From: Saprolegnia diclina VS20
Lineage: Eukaryota > Oomycota > Saprolegniomycetes > Saprolegniales > Saprolegniaceae
Length of the DNA: 64,000 nt
Direction of reading: 5' to 3'
NCBI RefSeq assembly: GCF_000281045.1
Contig: NW_008246070.1
Coordinates: 149,543-213,542, forward strand
The position numbers and the translations under genes are program-made. The notes beneath the pieces are model-generated. The model saw nothing but the letters and a program-made list of their open reading frames with translations, was not told the DNA's origin and ran no database searches. Below are positions 28,401 through 38,400 of the stretch, piece by piece; positions within the stretch are counted from its first letter, which is position 1, and each line of letters begins with the position of its first letter.

Positions 28401-29885
28401 TCAAGAAGAGTCTTCTCTTCCATGCAGCGGACTGTGGAGATAGTGGTAGTCATCGAGATCACTCCGCTCGCGATAGCTCACCTCGTACTTGGCCAAGAGG
28501 ACATTTATCTCATCACGCTGCGGCGTCAGCGCGTCGTCTTCGACTTCGAGCAGCACGGACACGTACGTGCTTGTCGCTAGGGCGTCGAGAAGGCAAAGAA
28601 AGCCGCTTAGACCCACTTGGATACCTTCCAATGCGACGAGGAGCGCCGTGCGGTGGCGGACTCGACTCAGGGCGCGCGCAATATGCGCCAGGCCAGCGTC
28701 GTCGAGGTTGGTGTCCGAGAAGCTCACGCGACGGCACCCAGCAAGAATCCATTGACGTAGCGCTTCACTAAGCTCTGCAGCGCACTTGCCGAAGCTGAGA
28801 GCGTCCAGCGACACGGACTCCAGTTGGGCGGACGTCGAGATCCAGTCGAGGACGGCGAGGAGGCCGTTGCGCGTCCACTCCATCGCGTAAAAGCGCACAG
28901 TCCTGAGTGATAATGCCGTCGACGTCGTAAAGCCGTCATAGTCAGTGACGGTGCCACTATAGACCGCGAGGTCTTCGAGCGCCGTAAGACCGGGGAGCAA
29001 AGCGACGAGCCAGTCGATGTTGCGGGTCCACTCGCAGCGCACAGTCAAGTGCGTCAATTTGGCAAGGTCCAAATGAGGCACGAGCCGGTGCAGGTCGGAT
29101 GCCGACGCCTCAAGCCGCGTGAGGTGCGCCAGCGAGAGACCCGACTCGATCAGCGCCGTCGTGACCGGACCCGACTCGTGCAACCTTAGGCTAACGACCG
29201 ACGGCGTTGAGAGCAGCGCTTTGGCGAGGTGCCTGGCGCTGGCCTCGTCCAGCGACCGGAAGCGTTTGAAGCCCACATGAGTGGCATGGCCCGAGCGCAG
29301 CCACGGCGCAAGCTGCGTCGCTGCGTCCTGAGGTGCGTAGTTGGCGACGTCGCCGGGTACGACGAGCTCGAGGCTGCGGACGCGGTGCGACGGTGTTGTG
29401 ATGGCCGTTAGCACTGCCCGCTCGTGCTGCCGGCACTCGACAGAGACGTGGTCGAGCTGCGTGCACTGCCGCAGTAGGCTGCAGAGCACGTCGTGGTCGT
29501 AGCGCGCCGTGTCGGTGAGGTCCATGGCCGCAATCTTGTGCGCCCATTTCGTGACGAAGGTTCGGAACGCGCAGCCGTCCTCCTCGTACTCGGCGAGATG
29601 GCGCAGACTGCGCTCGAGCTTGGCGATGCAGTACGGGTAGAGCCTAATGGGCGGTAACACGGGCAGCGCAGTGAGTACGAGCTGCGCATGATGATACAGC
29701 AGAATGGGCACATCCGGCTGCGGCCAGTCGTCGTCCAGTAGACACGGCGTCTCGAGGAGCCTCCGGAGCGCCTCTAATGGCGGCGAGAGAGACGCTAGCG
29801 GCAGCGCCTCGAGAAAGACGCGGACGGCCATGGGCGACGGCAGGAACATGGCGATCTGAAGGACGAGACCCTCGACCAAGATCAT
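28401..29885 (-). CDS. LRR-like protein of oomycete type
   Basis: A single exon encodes 494 residues from MILVEGLVLQIAMFLPSPMA, an F-box-like N-terminus (hydrophobic helix with a Pro turn). Irregular leucine-rich repeats follow from about residue 150, for example VRSLELVVPGDVANY, VVSLRLHESGPVTTALIES, LAHLTRLEASASDL, LTALEDLAVYSGTVTDYDG and LESVSLDALSFGKCAAEL. RVSFSDTNLDDAGLAHIARA and ALLVALEGIQVGLSGFLCLL are later RI-like repeats. It is probably a cytosolic protein-interaction scaffold; no partner is indicated. It converges with the CBS gene across 33 bp. Confidence 0.8.
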   Translation of the reverse strand: MILVEGLVLQIAMFLPSPMAVRVFLEALPLASLSPPLEALRRLLETPCLLDDDWPQPDVPILLYHHAQLVLTALPVLPPIRLYPYCIAKLERSLRHLAEYEEDGCAFRTFVTKWAHKIAAMDLTDTARYDHDVLCSLLRQCTQLDHVSVECRQHERAVLTAITTPSHRVRSLELVVPGDVANYAPQDAATQLAPWLRSGHATHVGFKRFRSLDEASARHLAKALLSTPSVVSLRLHESGPVTTALIESGLSLAHLTRLEASASDLHRLVPHLDLAKLTHLTVRCEWTRNIDWLVALLPGLTALEDLAVYSGTVTDYDGFTTSTALSLRTVRFYAMEWTRNGLLAVLDWISTSAQLESVSLDALSFGKCAAELSEALRQWILAGCRRVSFSDTNLDDAGLAHIARALSRVRHRTALLVALEGIQVGLSGFLCLLDALATSTYVSVLLEVEDDALTPQRDEINVLLAKYEVSYRERSDLDDYHYLHSPLHGREDSS

Positions 29886-30211
29886 CCTCGCTCCCTTCTC
29901 TGAAAATATAAGCCATATAAGTTGAAAGCCATTTTATTATCAAGTTAAAATAGCTTAAATCCTTGTTGGACGGCGGGTTAAATATTTTAACATGTCGTCC
30001 AGCACCTAAAACGTACGCGTTTTACGCTTTACCGTAGTCAAGAAAACGTTAAAGAGTCACTCTCGACCAGCATGCACTTCAGCTCCTCGAGCTTGGAGGC
30101 CCCTGATGCGGCAACCTGTCGTAGTGGTACCCAGAAGGGAACACAGCGTAGGTTATTATCTCTTGCTTCGGCCATACACTGGATTTACACGGGTACTAGG
30201 ATTCGGTCGTA
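29886..30211. other. AT-rich intergenic region
   Basis: This lies between the 5' end of the LRR-like gene (-) and the 3' end of hslU (-). It holds a TAAAACG-TACGCGTTTTACG palindromic stretch near 30008-30027. No gene was seen. Confidence 0.5.
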
Positions 30212-31666
30212 TTACAAAATGAACTTGGAGAGATCCGTCTTCTTGAGCATCGAGCCAACGCGCGTCTGGACCATTTCCTTGGTCACGTGCACCGTGTGGT
30301 TCTCCGGGTACTCGGCGGCCTCGAACGAGAGGTCTTCGACGACCTTCTCGAGCACCGTGTGCAGCCGACGCGCGCCAATGTTCTCGATCGTCTGGTTGAT
30401 CGCGTACGCGACGGCCGCGATCTCACGAATCGCGTCGTCATCAAACTCGAGGTTGACCTTCTCCGTCGCCATGAGCGCCTTCTGCTGCAGCACGAGGTTC
30501 GCGACCGGCTCGGTCAAGATGCGCCAGAGGTCCTGCTCCGTGAGCCCCTTGAGCTCGACGCGGATCGGCAGCCGGCCCTGGAGCTCGGCGAGGAGGTTGC
30601 TCGGCTTGACGGCGTGGAAGGCACCGGACCCGATGAAGAGAATGTGGTCCGTGTTGACGTTGCCGTGCTTGGTCGAGATCGTCGAGCCTTCGATGAGCGG
30701 GAGAAGGTCGCGCTGGACGCCTTCGTCACTCGCGTCGGCGCCGCGGTAGCTGCCGTTGGAGCAGATCTTGTCAATTTCGTCGATAAAGACGATACCGTTC
30801 TCCTCGGCTTCGGAAATCGCCTCCTTGACCACGTCGCCCATGTCGATCGCGTTCTCGAGCTCCATCTCTTCCATGATCGGGCGCGCCTCGGCCACCGTCG
30901 TCTTCTTCTTCTCGAGCTTCTTGCCCGAGACAGCCTTCATGAGCTCGTTCATGTTGTTGAGCTTTCCGGACGAGTCCATCGAGATCGTCGTCGTCGACGA
31001 CGCTGGGCTTCGGACGTCAATCGTGATTTCGCGGTCTTCCATCTCGCCAGCGCGCAAGAGGTTGAGGAACGACTGGCGCGACTGCGCGCCAGAGTGCTGA
31101 CCGGCGAGCGCATCCACAATGCGCTGCTCGACGACGTGCTGAATGTCCTTGCGCACCTTTTCCATGCGCGTCTTCTTGACGAGCTGGATCGAGTTCTCGA
31201 GGAGGTCCTTGATGATCTGGTCGACGTCGCGGCCGTGGAAACCAACTTCCGTGAACTTGGTCGCCTCGACCTTGACAAAAGGCGCCTGCGCCAGCTTGGC
31301 GAGGCGGCGCGCAATCTCCGTCTTGCCGCACCCCGTCGGGCCAATCATCAAGATGTTCTTGGGCGACACTTCGGGGCGCAAGTGGTCGGGCAGCTGCTGG
31401 CGGCGCCAGCGGTTGCGGAGCGCAACGGCCACGGCCTTCTTGGCGTCATTCTGGCCAATAATGTGCTTGTCAAGCTGGTCCACGACCTCTTTGGGCTTGA
31501 GCTTGCGGCCAAGATCGTCGTCAGACGCATCTTCGACGACAATGTTGACGTGCGACGCCGCCGGCGACGCGACTTCAGGCGTGAGGCCGACGGTCGAGAA
31601 CAAGGCGCGGCCGCCTTGGAGTGCACGCATGCCCGAGAGACGGCTCATGGCAGGGCGCAGCATCAT
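30212..31666 (-). CDS. hslU: Mitochondrial HslU (ClpY) AAA+ unfoldase
   Basis: A single exon encodes 484 residues. The first 40 or so (MMLRPAMSRLSGMRALQ and following) are basic and Ser-rich, as in a mitochondrial presequence. The mature part matches bacterial HslU throughout: LKPKEVVDQLDKHIIGQNDA, NRWRRQQL, Walker A MIGPTGCGKTEIARRLA, VEATKFTEVGFHGRDVD, Walker B GIVFIDEIDKIC, FIGSGAFHAVKPSNLLAEL, QGRLPIRVEL with GLTEQDLWRIL, and sensor-2 NIGARRLHTVLEKV. It ends KTDLSKFIL, like the bacterial C-terminus that docks into and activates HslV. HslU unfolds substrates for HslV in the mitochondrial matrix. HslV is not in this window. Confidence 0.97.
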   Translation of the reverse strand: MMLRPAMSRLSGMRALQGGRALFSTVGLTPEVASPAASHVNIVVEDASDDDLGRKLKPKEVVDQLDKHIIGQNDAKKAVAVALRNRWRRQQLPDHLRPEVSPKNILMIGPTGCGKTEIARRLAKLAQAPFVKVEATKFTEVGFHGRDVDQIIKDLLENSIQLVKKTRMEKVRKDIQHVVEQRIVDALAGQHSGAQSRQSFLNLLRAGEMEDREITIDVRSPASSTTTISMDSSGKLNNMNELMKAVSGKKLEKKKTTVAEARPIMEEMELENAIDMGDVVKEAISEAEENGIVFIDEIDKICSNGSYRGADASDEGVQRDLLPLIEGSTISTKHGNVNTDHILFIGSGAFHAVKPSNLLAELQGRLPIRVELKGLTEQDLWRILTEPVANLVLQQKALMATEKVNLEFDDDAIREIAAVAYAINQTIENIGARRLHTVLEKVVEDLSFEAAEYPENHTVHVTKEMVQTRVGSMLKKTDLSKFIL

Positions 31667-32079
31667 CCTTCTTCCTGCCTTCGTTTTCCTTACTTAGCGA
31701 GGGGCAACCAAGCGCTGCCGGATAAATCGATGGAACCGAGAATGAATATCCGGCAAAGTACGGTTACACAGCCGGTTACTCGATCAAGTGCGGTTTTCCG
31801 AGCTGTTCGGCAAGGGCACGACGACTCCCGAAGTCCCGATTTCAGCGACCCAGAGGTCAACCTGCCAGAGATGAGCCATCAACGCAGGTACACGGTGCTC
31901 TATATATTACCGTAATAGTTTACCGCCTAGGACGTCCGCGTCTTAACCCAAGGACCTTGCGTTTTATTCGCAGTATAAAACGCTCGTTTAACGTGCATTT
32001 CCACCTCCAAAAGCTGTTTTTTTCGTGTTTCAAACACGATCCATCAGTCGCCGGATAACGTATGCGGAAGAACACAAGC
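31667..32079. other. Divergent hslU/MZT1 intergenic region
   Basis: This region has three copies of the TATCCGGC/GCCGGATA element (31717-31724, 31747-31754, 32050-32057). It also has a hairpin-like inverted repeat, GCGTTTTAT (31959-31967) and ATAAAACGC (31975-31983), about 100 bp before the MZT1 ATG. No coding segment was seen. Confidence 0.55.
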
Positions 32080-32412
32080 ATGAACAGCAGCGCGAGCGAG
32101 GTCGGGCAGGCCAAGGAAGCCTTCGAGAGTACGGCGCTGCATGGACCTCGACGTGGACTCATATGCTTCATGCGTAGCGGTCTATGAGCTCTCGCGGCTT
32201 CTCAACACAGGCCTCGACCGCGAGTCGCTTGGCATCATCGTCTCGCTCATCGAGAAGGGCGTCAACCCAGAGGCGCTCGCCGCCGCCGTCAAGGAGATGC
32301 GGCGAACGACCTCCAACAAGACACTGGTACGCATTCGTTGATCTCGGTGCAATGAGCTGGAGCGAATTCGTAGGGAGGCCAGAAGGGCCAAGACAAGCAA
32401 TTCCAGTACTAA
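32080..32412 (+). CDS. MZT1: MOZART1 (gamma-tubulin complex recruiting factor)
   Basis: This is a tiny three-exon gene: 32080-32128, 32178-32326 and 32374-32412, 78 residues. Exon 1 encodes [16 protein letters not shown]. The join gives [20 protein letters not shown], then [20 protein letters not shown], which is the full MOZART1 core (family: ISRILNTGLD ... GINPEALxxVIKELR). MOZART1 binds GCP proteins and brings gamma-tubulin complexes to nucleation sites. The last exon is less certain; read-through after KTL would stop five codons later (LVRIR). The stop lies only 5 bp from the end of the converging hydrolase gene. Confidence 0.88.
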
Positions 32413-32417
32413 GGCCG

Positions 32418-34203
32418 TTAATACCACCAGATACGCGTTCCGAGCACGAGCGACCGGCGGTCGTACATAGCCTTGGCGCCGAGACCAAGCCCGACGACCA
32501 CACCAATAGCATACACCCATTGCGCGCTGGTTGTCTCTGGCGCTTCGCCGGGCGTTGCTGGATCCTGCACTGTGCTGGTCGAAACGGGCTTGACACCGGG
32601 CTGGAAGAGTCGACCGAGCACCGAGACGCCAGGCCGTTGCAGCGGAACCGCTTCGGACGCGAGGTCTTCTAGCGCGTTGCAGAACTGGACAAACACATTG
32701 GACGCCCACATATCGGGGAAGGTGACGACGCTGCCGCCCGTGAAGAAGCCGAGATGACCACCACGCTCGGTCACGGCCAGCAATATGTGGCGGTTGGCCT
32801 CGCAGTCGTCGTACGGGATACCGGTGTGGATCGAGATCGGGTCGTCTTCTGCCGTCAAGCACAACGTTGGAATGCGAATGTGCTTGAGGTCTAGTCGCAC
32901 GCCCCTTAGCGCTCGCAAATCGAGCGCATACGACGTACACTGGCTGCAGGATGCATCGCGGTAGTAGTCGCTCACGGTCGCATACCTACAATGGCATACT
33001 ATTGCAGCGGCAAGGGGTCTCTGAACGCACCCAAACACATGGCGCGTGAGGCGGTCGTCAAAGTCCCAGACGCTCTGCGCACGGCGGAGATGGTCCAGGT
33101 CGACAGTGGGGTGTTCCACAAAGTGGGTGTGCGCATTCGACTAGTTGCACGCTCCCTTAGCGCCACAGCATACGATGATGTACCTTTTCAAAGAAGAGCG
33201 TGAGGAGGTTGGACGTGAGCGCGCTGCGGTAGAACAGGTTATGGAGCCATGAGTGCATGAGGTTCCGGTTCGAGGCGAGGAGGTCGTAGGGGTTTCCCAC
33301 CGAGACGGCGCCGGTGAGGAGGCAGCTCTCGCCTTCCTCGCCGACGTACTTGAGGAGGATGTTGGAGCCGAGCGAGAAGCCACCGGCAATGAGCGGCGCT
33401 GTTGGTACATGCTCCTCGCGCAGATACCGAACAGTCTCGCGCATGTCTTGCGTATAGGCGGCGCAAAAGAGCTAGCCGAAGGATGTATCACGGACCATAG
33501 ACAGTGCGTAGTGCACCTTGGCGGTCACGACCGGTGTCTTGGCGCAGCCCCGGGCGTTCATGACGACGACGCGCCACCCTGCTCGCATGAGCTTCACCGC
33601 TGTCATGCGAATGTAAATCTACCAAGATATCAACGTCACGCACGAGCATACTGGCGGTGGTCAACCTCGGAGCTACCGCCCGTCAAGCCGTGCAAGAGCA
33701 GCTAAAGAAGGAGACGTTCAGAGACGCTCAAGTCGTCATCGGGAGGACGCACCACCGTCGGATGGTCATGGCCGTAAGATCCGCCATCCGGATGTTGCGC
33801 CCAGTCCAGCGACACGATCCCGCCGTCCGACAAGCTCATGATCTCGCGCTTGTAGTCGACCTTCGGCGCGTCGGAGCCCATCGCGACCAGGATCGTCTGC
33901 ACGTGCCTACGCCTCGTCGTAAGCCATCGGGCCGGGTTGGCGCCGCGCGAGGCAAACCCGTTGAAGAGAAACCAACTCGGATGGTACTTGTCCACTACAT
34001 TGGGCGGTGTGAGCGACCGAGGCCAAGAGGCGGCGCGTACGCAGGAGGCTGCAGGTGGCGAGCAGCCGCGCCGTGACCGGGTTGTCTTGCTTGTACAAGC
34101 GCGGCTTCTTGGCGTAGAGCGCATGATGGAGGAAGTGCAGGAGGTACGCCACGAGTGCGTACTTTTGCTGCAGGCGGGCGCACGGCCACAGCGCTGCGAG
34201 CAT
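32418..34203 (-). CDS. YheT/ABHD1-3-type alpha/beta hydrolase, copy 2
   Basis: This is a paralogue of the hydrolase at 11007-12722, with the same exon pattern but strongly diverged sequence. The start MLAALWPCARLQQKYALVAY leads to YHPSWFLFNG and RHVQTIL (the NGHxQT region across an intron). GWRVVVMNARGC, the nucleophile elbow AGGFSLGSNILLKYVGEEG, SVGNPYDLL, DYYRDASC, CLTAEDDPISIHTG and the catalytic VTERGGHLGFFTGG follow. The C-terminal tail is longer than in copy 1 and ends with a hydrophobic anchor WVYAIGVVVGLGLGAKAMY. The substrate is unknown; membrane association is likely from the tail. It sits head to head with BAG-ACD copy 2. Confidence 0.87.
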
Positions 34204-34261
34204 CGTCGCACGGCTTCGTCAGTCGTCCGGATGTCCGGATATTATCGGCGAGAGGCACGGC

Positions 34262-34321
34262 CCAATCAGAAGCCGCGGCAAGTTCGAGACGCCAATCGAA
34301 ATGCGCGAATTTCTAGAACCG
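34262..34321 (+). promoter_or_regulatory. Heat-shock-type promoter of BAG-ACD copy 2
   Basis: This is the same CCAAT/CCAAT/TTCTAGAA arrangement as copy 1, with the heat-shock element at 34311-34318. It lies only about 60 bp from the ATG of the divergent hydrolase, so it might influence both genes. Confidence 0.6.
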
Positions 34322-34388
34322 ACTGGAAAAGCCACGGGCGCGCCAGCTCACCAAAGCTCTCATTTCTCATTTCTCATTTGCACTCAAC

Positions 34389-35402
34389 ATGACAACAGCT
34401 TCCAAGCAGCTCGAAGCGATCGCTGATCGCATCAACCCAATCCAAGACCGACTGCAGTCGCGCCTCCCGCACCAGCACCAGATCGTCGCCGCCGCCGTCA
34501 TGGGCGCCAAGTGGCTCTGCGCCGCGCTACCCGCCAAGGACCATGCGACGATCTACAAGAAGACCATGTTGCAGCTCCAAGCCTACCGCTTCCGCGTCTT
34601 GGAGCAAGGCGAGCTCTTGACGCGCCTCTTATGCGACCTCGACTTGGTGCTGAGCGATGGCGACCCAACCATCCGCCTCCAGCGCAAGCAGACAGTCGTT
34701 CGCATTCAAGACCTCCTCTGCGACGCCGATGCGCTCAAGGCCAAGTGCGACCACCTCTCGGCCTTTGCGTCGCGTCTCCTCGCGCCTTTTGCCCCCGAGA
34801 CGCCTCCATCCTCCCCGACCAAGGCTGCAAATGACTCTATTGACAACCAGTGCGACAACGATGACAACGTCGATGAGCCTATGGACGATCAGGCCGACGA
34901 GGAAGACGACCAGAACGACGCCGACCAGGATGATGCCGAAGTCGACGCCGAAGAAGACGCTGAAGATGACGACCAGGACGACGGCGAAGAAGAAGAGGAA
35001 GAGGAAGAAGACGAAGCGATGACAAACGAGCCTCTGTCACCCGCAGATGTGGCCAAGCTGCCGATTTGGCGGCCGGCGTATGAGATCCGGCGACACTTCG
35101 ACGGTCTCGCCCTCGTTGCCAACCTGTCTGGCGTCGATCCTGCCAACCTGAGCGTGTCGATCACCCCCGACGGCGTCTTGCAAGTGACGGGCTACAAGCT
35201 GCCGTCAATGACGTCGCCCACCTACGGCCGCTTCCTCCTTCGCGAGCAATTCGCCCTCCAGCTCATCGACGTTCGCAATCTCTCGTACCAGCTCCACCCC
35301 AACGGGACCCTTGTCGTCGTCCTGCCGCGCCGACCGGTCCAGGCTCGCCCTCGGCCTCATGCGCTTCGATCCCCGTTCCTCCAAGCGCCGTTTGTGTGGT
35401 AA
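34389..35402 (+). CDS. BAG domain plus alpha-crystallin/HSP20 domain chaperone, copy 2
   Basis: A single exon encodes 337 residues with the same architecture as copy 1: a BAG-like helical segment, a long acidic linker and an HSP20-like domain ending in the same Arg/Pro tail. Outside the acidic linker only a few residues differ (for example His to Tyr in QLQAYRFRVL, and Leu to Val in RKQTVVRIQ). The linker differs by several Asp/Glu changes and small in-frame indels, including an extra Glu run (EEEEEEEEDEA). The frame is fully open, so both copies look functional. Confidence 0.85.
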   Translation: MTTASKQLEAIADRINPIQDRLQSRLPHQHQIVAAAVMGAKWLCAALPAKDHATIYKKTMLQLQAYRFRVLEQGELLTRLLCDLDLVLSDGDPTIRLQRKQTVVRIQDLLCDADALKAKCDHLSAFASRLLAPFAPETPPSSPTKAANDSIDNQCDNDDNVDEPMDDQADEEDDQNDADQDDAEVDAEEDAEDDDQDDGEEEEEEEEDEAMTNEPLSPADVAKLPIWRPAYEIRRHFDGLALVANLSGVDPANLSVSITPDGVLQVTGYKLPSMTSPTYGRFLLREQFALQLIDVRNLSYQLHPNGTLVVVLPRRPVQARPRPHALRSPFLQAPFVW

Positions 35403-35487
35403 CAAACTCCACCGGCGCCGTCTAGTCTATCTATCACATCATGTATATATCAAGATATCAATGTATCATAAAATGCGTTTTATGCGT

Positions 35488-38400
35488 TTAAATGTCGTCA
35501 TTCGGGCGGTAAATCACGTCCGAGTTCCAGTTGCGCTTCTCAATCTTGCTGCAATAATAGCGGGGCAAGCTAAGACACAGAATGAGTCGTCCGGAATACT
35601 AAGATCGTAGCGTACATTTCTTCGCGGCTCACGGTCCAAAAGTACTCGGGGCGCGTCCCGCCCATGAGCTGCGACCGGTTGAGCATCTGCACAAACTCCT
35701 CGTCGTGCGTGATGCAGATCAGTTGAAAGTTGTGCTGGTTCTCCCGCGCTTTGAGAATGCTACAATACGCTCTCGCGACAGCTTGACTACCAAAGCATGG
35801 ACGTACTCGGCAATGGCCTGCGCCAACCCGAGCTTGTTGGCCGAGTCGAGGTTCGTTGTCGGCTCGTCCAGCGCCAGGATCCCGCAGTTCAAGCAAAACG
35901 TCTCGGCGAGCGCGAGTCGGATCACGAGCGCCGCCAGCACCTAGCAGCACACAAGCGGTCGCGGATCGAACTTGGGATGATTCAGAGATGGACCTTTTGC
36001 CCGGCGCTGCACCGACCGCGCATGTCGAGCAACGTGTTGTCCTTGCGCATCACGACGCGGTAGTTGTACGAGCGGCCGGCGCGCGCGGCTGCCCCCGACT
36101 CTTGGCCACTCACGAGCTCGATCGTGTCGATGTCATTGCCCCGGTACGTGATCTGCCACAGCGTGCGGATGATGGCGTTGATCTCCTCGATCTTCTTCGA
36201 GTGGAACTCCATGAGCGAGAGGTCCAGCGCCTTGTAGTACTTGTCGAGGTCCGAGACCGCCATCATCGTCGTCTCGTAGTCGATGAGCTTGCAGCGCTGC
36301 TTTTCATCAATGTTCTTCAAGTCCCGTCCATGGAGCTTGAGCTGGACGTTGCGGATCGCCTCTTGCAGCGCCTCTTGCTTGCCGCGGAAGACTGCGCGCT
36401 CCTCGCGCGTCGCGTCGCACTGGTTCTTGGCGTCGGCCACCAACCGCTCGGCCTCAGCCACGCTCGGCAGCTGCCCGAGCTGGCGCTGCGTCGCGAGCAC
36501 GGCCGCTTTGGCCTGCTGCAGCTCGGCTTGGAGCCGCCGGTAGCTCAAGTTGTCGTCAATCTGCCGCTTCAAACTCACGTTTTCATCGAGCGCCCGGAGC
36601 GCCGACGACTTTTCGGGCTGGATCTGCTCGACGCGACGCGCCTTCTCGGCCTTCATTGCTTGGAGAGACTGCATCTGGCTTGTGAGCTCGAGCGCGCGGC
36701 CGTCGAGGTTTTGGCGCGCAAACTGGTCGGCGTGCTTGCTCTTGTCGTCGTACTGCCGCTTGTCGTTCTCACAGCGCGAGGACGCTTCGCGCGCGGTCGC
36801 GATTGCGCGCTGGTGCGTATCCCGCGCCAAGAGTTGTTCGTTCTTGCACTGCTGCAGCTCGCGCTGGTAGCCCGGCAGGTCGCGCTGGAGCGTCGCGACT
36901 TCGTCTTGGAGCGCTTTGATGTGCACGCGGAGGCCTTCGCGCGCCTCGCGGGCCTTCTCGACGTCGACGCGGCGTTGCTGGATCGCGGCTTTCTCTTCGC
37001 GGCACTTGTGCACTTCGTTCTGGAGCCCTTGCTGCGTCTCTTGGTGCAGTTGGAGCTCACGTTGGAGCCGCTTGAGCCGCGACTGGCTGTCCTGGAGGCC
37101 GGTTTGCTTCGCATCGCGCGCCGCCTGCGCCTCAACGAGCGTCGGCGGGTTGGCACCGAGACGGATCGTCTTTTCCGAGAGCAAATGGTCGTCGTCACCG
37201 TCGAGGCGGTGGCCCACAAACGAGAGTTCTTCCCACTGCGTCTGCAGCGACGTGAGCTGCTTGAGCGCCGCCGCCGCGTCATCCGAGCGCGTCACGTTGG
37301 CCGCGTGCGTCGCTTTGGCCTCCTGGAGCTGCACGTCCAACATGCGGATCGTCGTGTAGAGCGACTCGAGCTCGGTCGTCTTGGTCGGAAGCGACGCCTC
37401 GAGCGCGGCAAACTCGGTATAGAGCGGTTGGAGCTTCTCGCAGCGCTTCCACGCGTCCAGCGCCGCGCTCTCGTTGCGCTCAGCTTTCGCGATCTTTTCT
37501 TGGTTCTTGCTGTCGTCCATTTTGTTCGCAATGAGCTGGGAGAAGAGCGTCTCCTCGTCCGGCGAGAGCCCGCGCTGGCAGAGCGGGCAGCAGTGGTCCT
37601 TCTCGCCCTTCTTCATGTACGTGCGAAGGAACACGATCGTGTTCTTCCGGCTCTGCGTCTTGTCCTTTGCATCGAGGTACTGCGCTTCGAGCTGGGTCAG
37701 CGCCGTCTCGGGCTGGAGCCCAAAGGTGGCGAGGAGCGTCTTCCACTCGAGCATCGGGCCGTTTGAGAGCGTCTCGTACCGCGTCCGCGTCTTCGCAATT
37801 GCGCCCTCGTCCGTACGCTTCTTGACTTGGGCCTCAGCCATCTCTCGCTCGAGCTTGGCGACGTTGGCGCTGGAGGTCTCGCGCGACCGCTTGAGCTCAA
37901 ACACGAGCGTTTCGACGCGGTTGCGGTCGTCGCTCAGCGTCGCAAACGACAGCGGCGACTCGAGGACGTTTTGGCTCGAGGCGAGGGCCGTCTCGAGCGC
38001 CTTGCGCTTGGCCGTGTGCTCGTTGCGCTTGTGCTCGAGCGCGATCTGGTCGCGCTCAAAGGTGCGCAAGATCTGGAGCTTGTCGTCGAGCGCCCGCAAA
38101 TCAAACGTAATGCTATTGGCTTCCTTCTCCAGCGCCAAAATGTCTTCTTTGAGCGTCGCGGTGGTCGCCGACTCGCGCAAGGCACTGAGCTTGGCCTCGG
38201 CGTCTGCAAGTCGGGCTTCCACGACGCCCCACTCGCGCTGGGACGCGTCGAGGCCGCCGCTCGACGTGTTGAGCTCCGCGACCAGCGCGTCTTCCTTGCG
38301 CTTCAACGCCGACAGTTCGCGCGTTTTGGCGCCGAGCGTCTCGTGGCAGTGGTGCACCTTGGCCGAGACCGTCGTCTGCTTGGCGTTCCACTCGTCGTCG

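Larger units (their letters stand above)
34262..35403 (+). repeat. Dispersed duplication, copy 2 (promoter plus BAG-ACD gene)
   Basis: This is near-identical to 9781-10919 on the same strand, 24.5 kb away. The left border abuts a GC-rich segment just upstream of the ABHD gene start. The right border falls one base after the stop codon. Confidence 0.95.

Noticed and set aside
30287-31915. 540-codon open frame antisense to hslU
   Set aside because: It is the complement of a highly conserved AAA+ gene and its translation is Arg/Val/Asp-rich with no domain.
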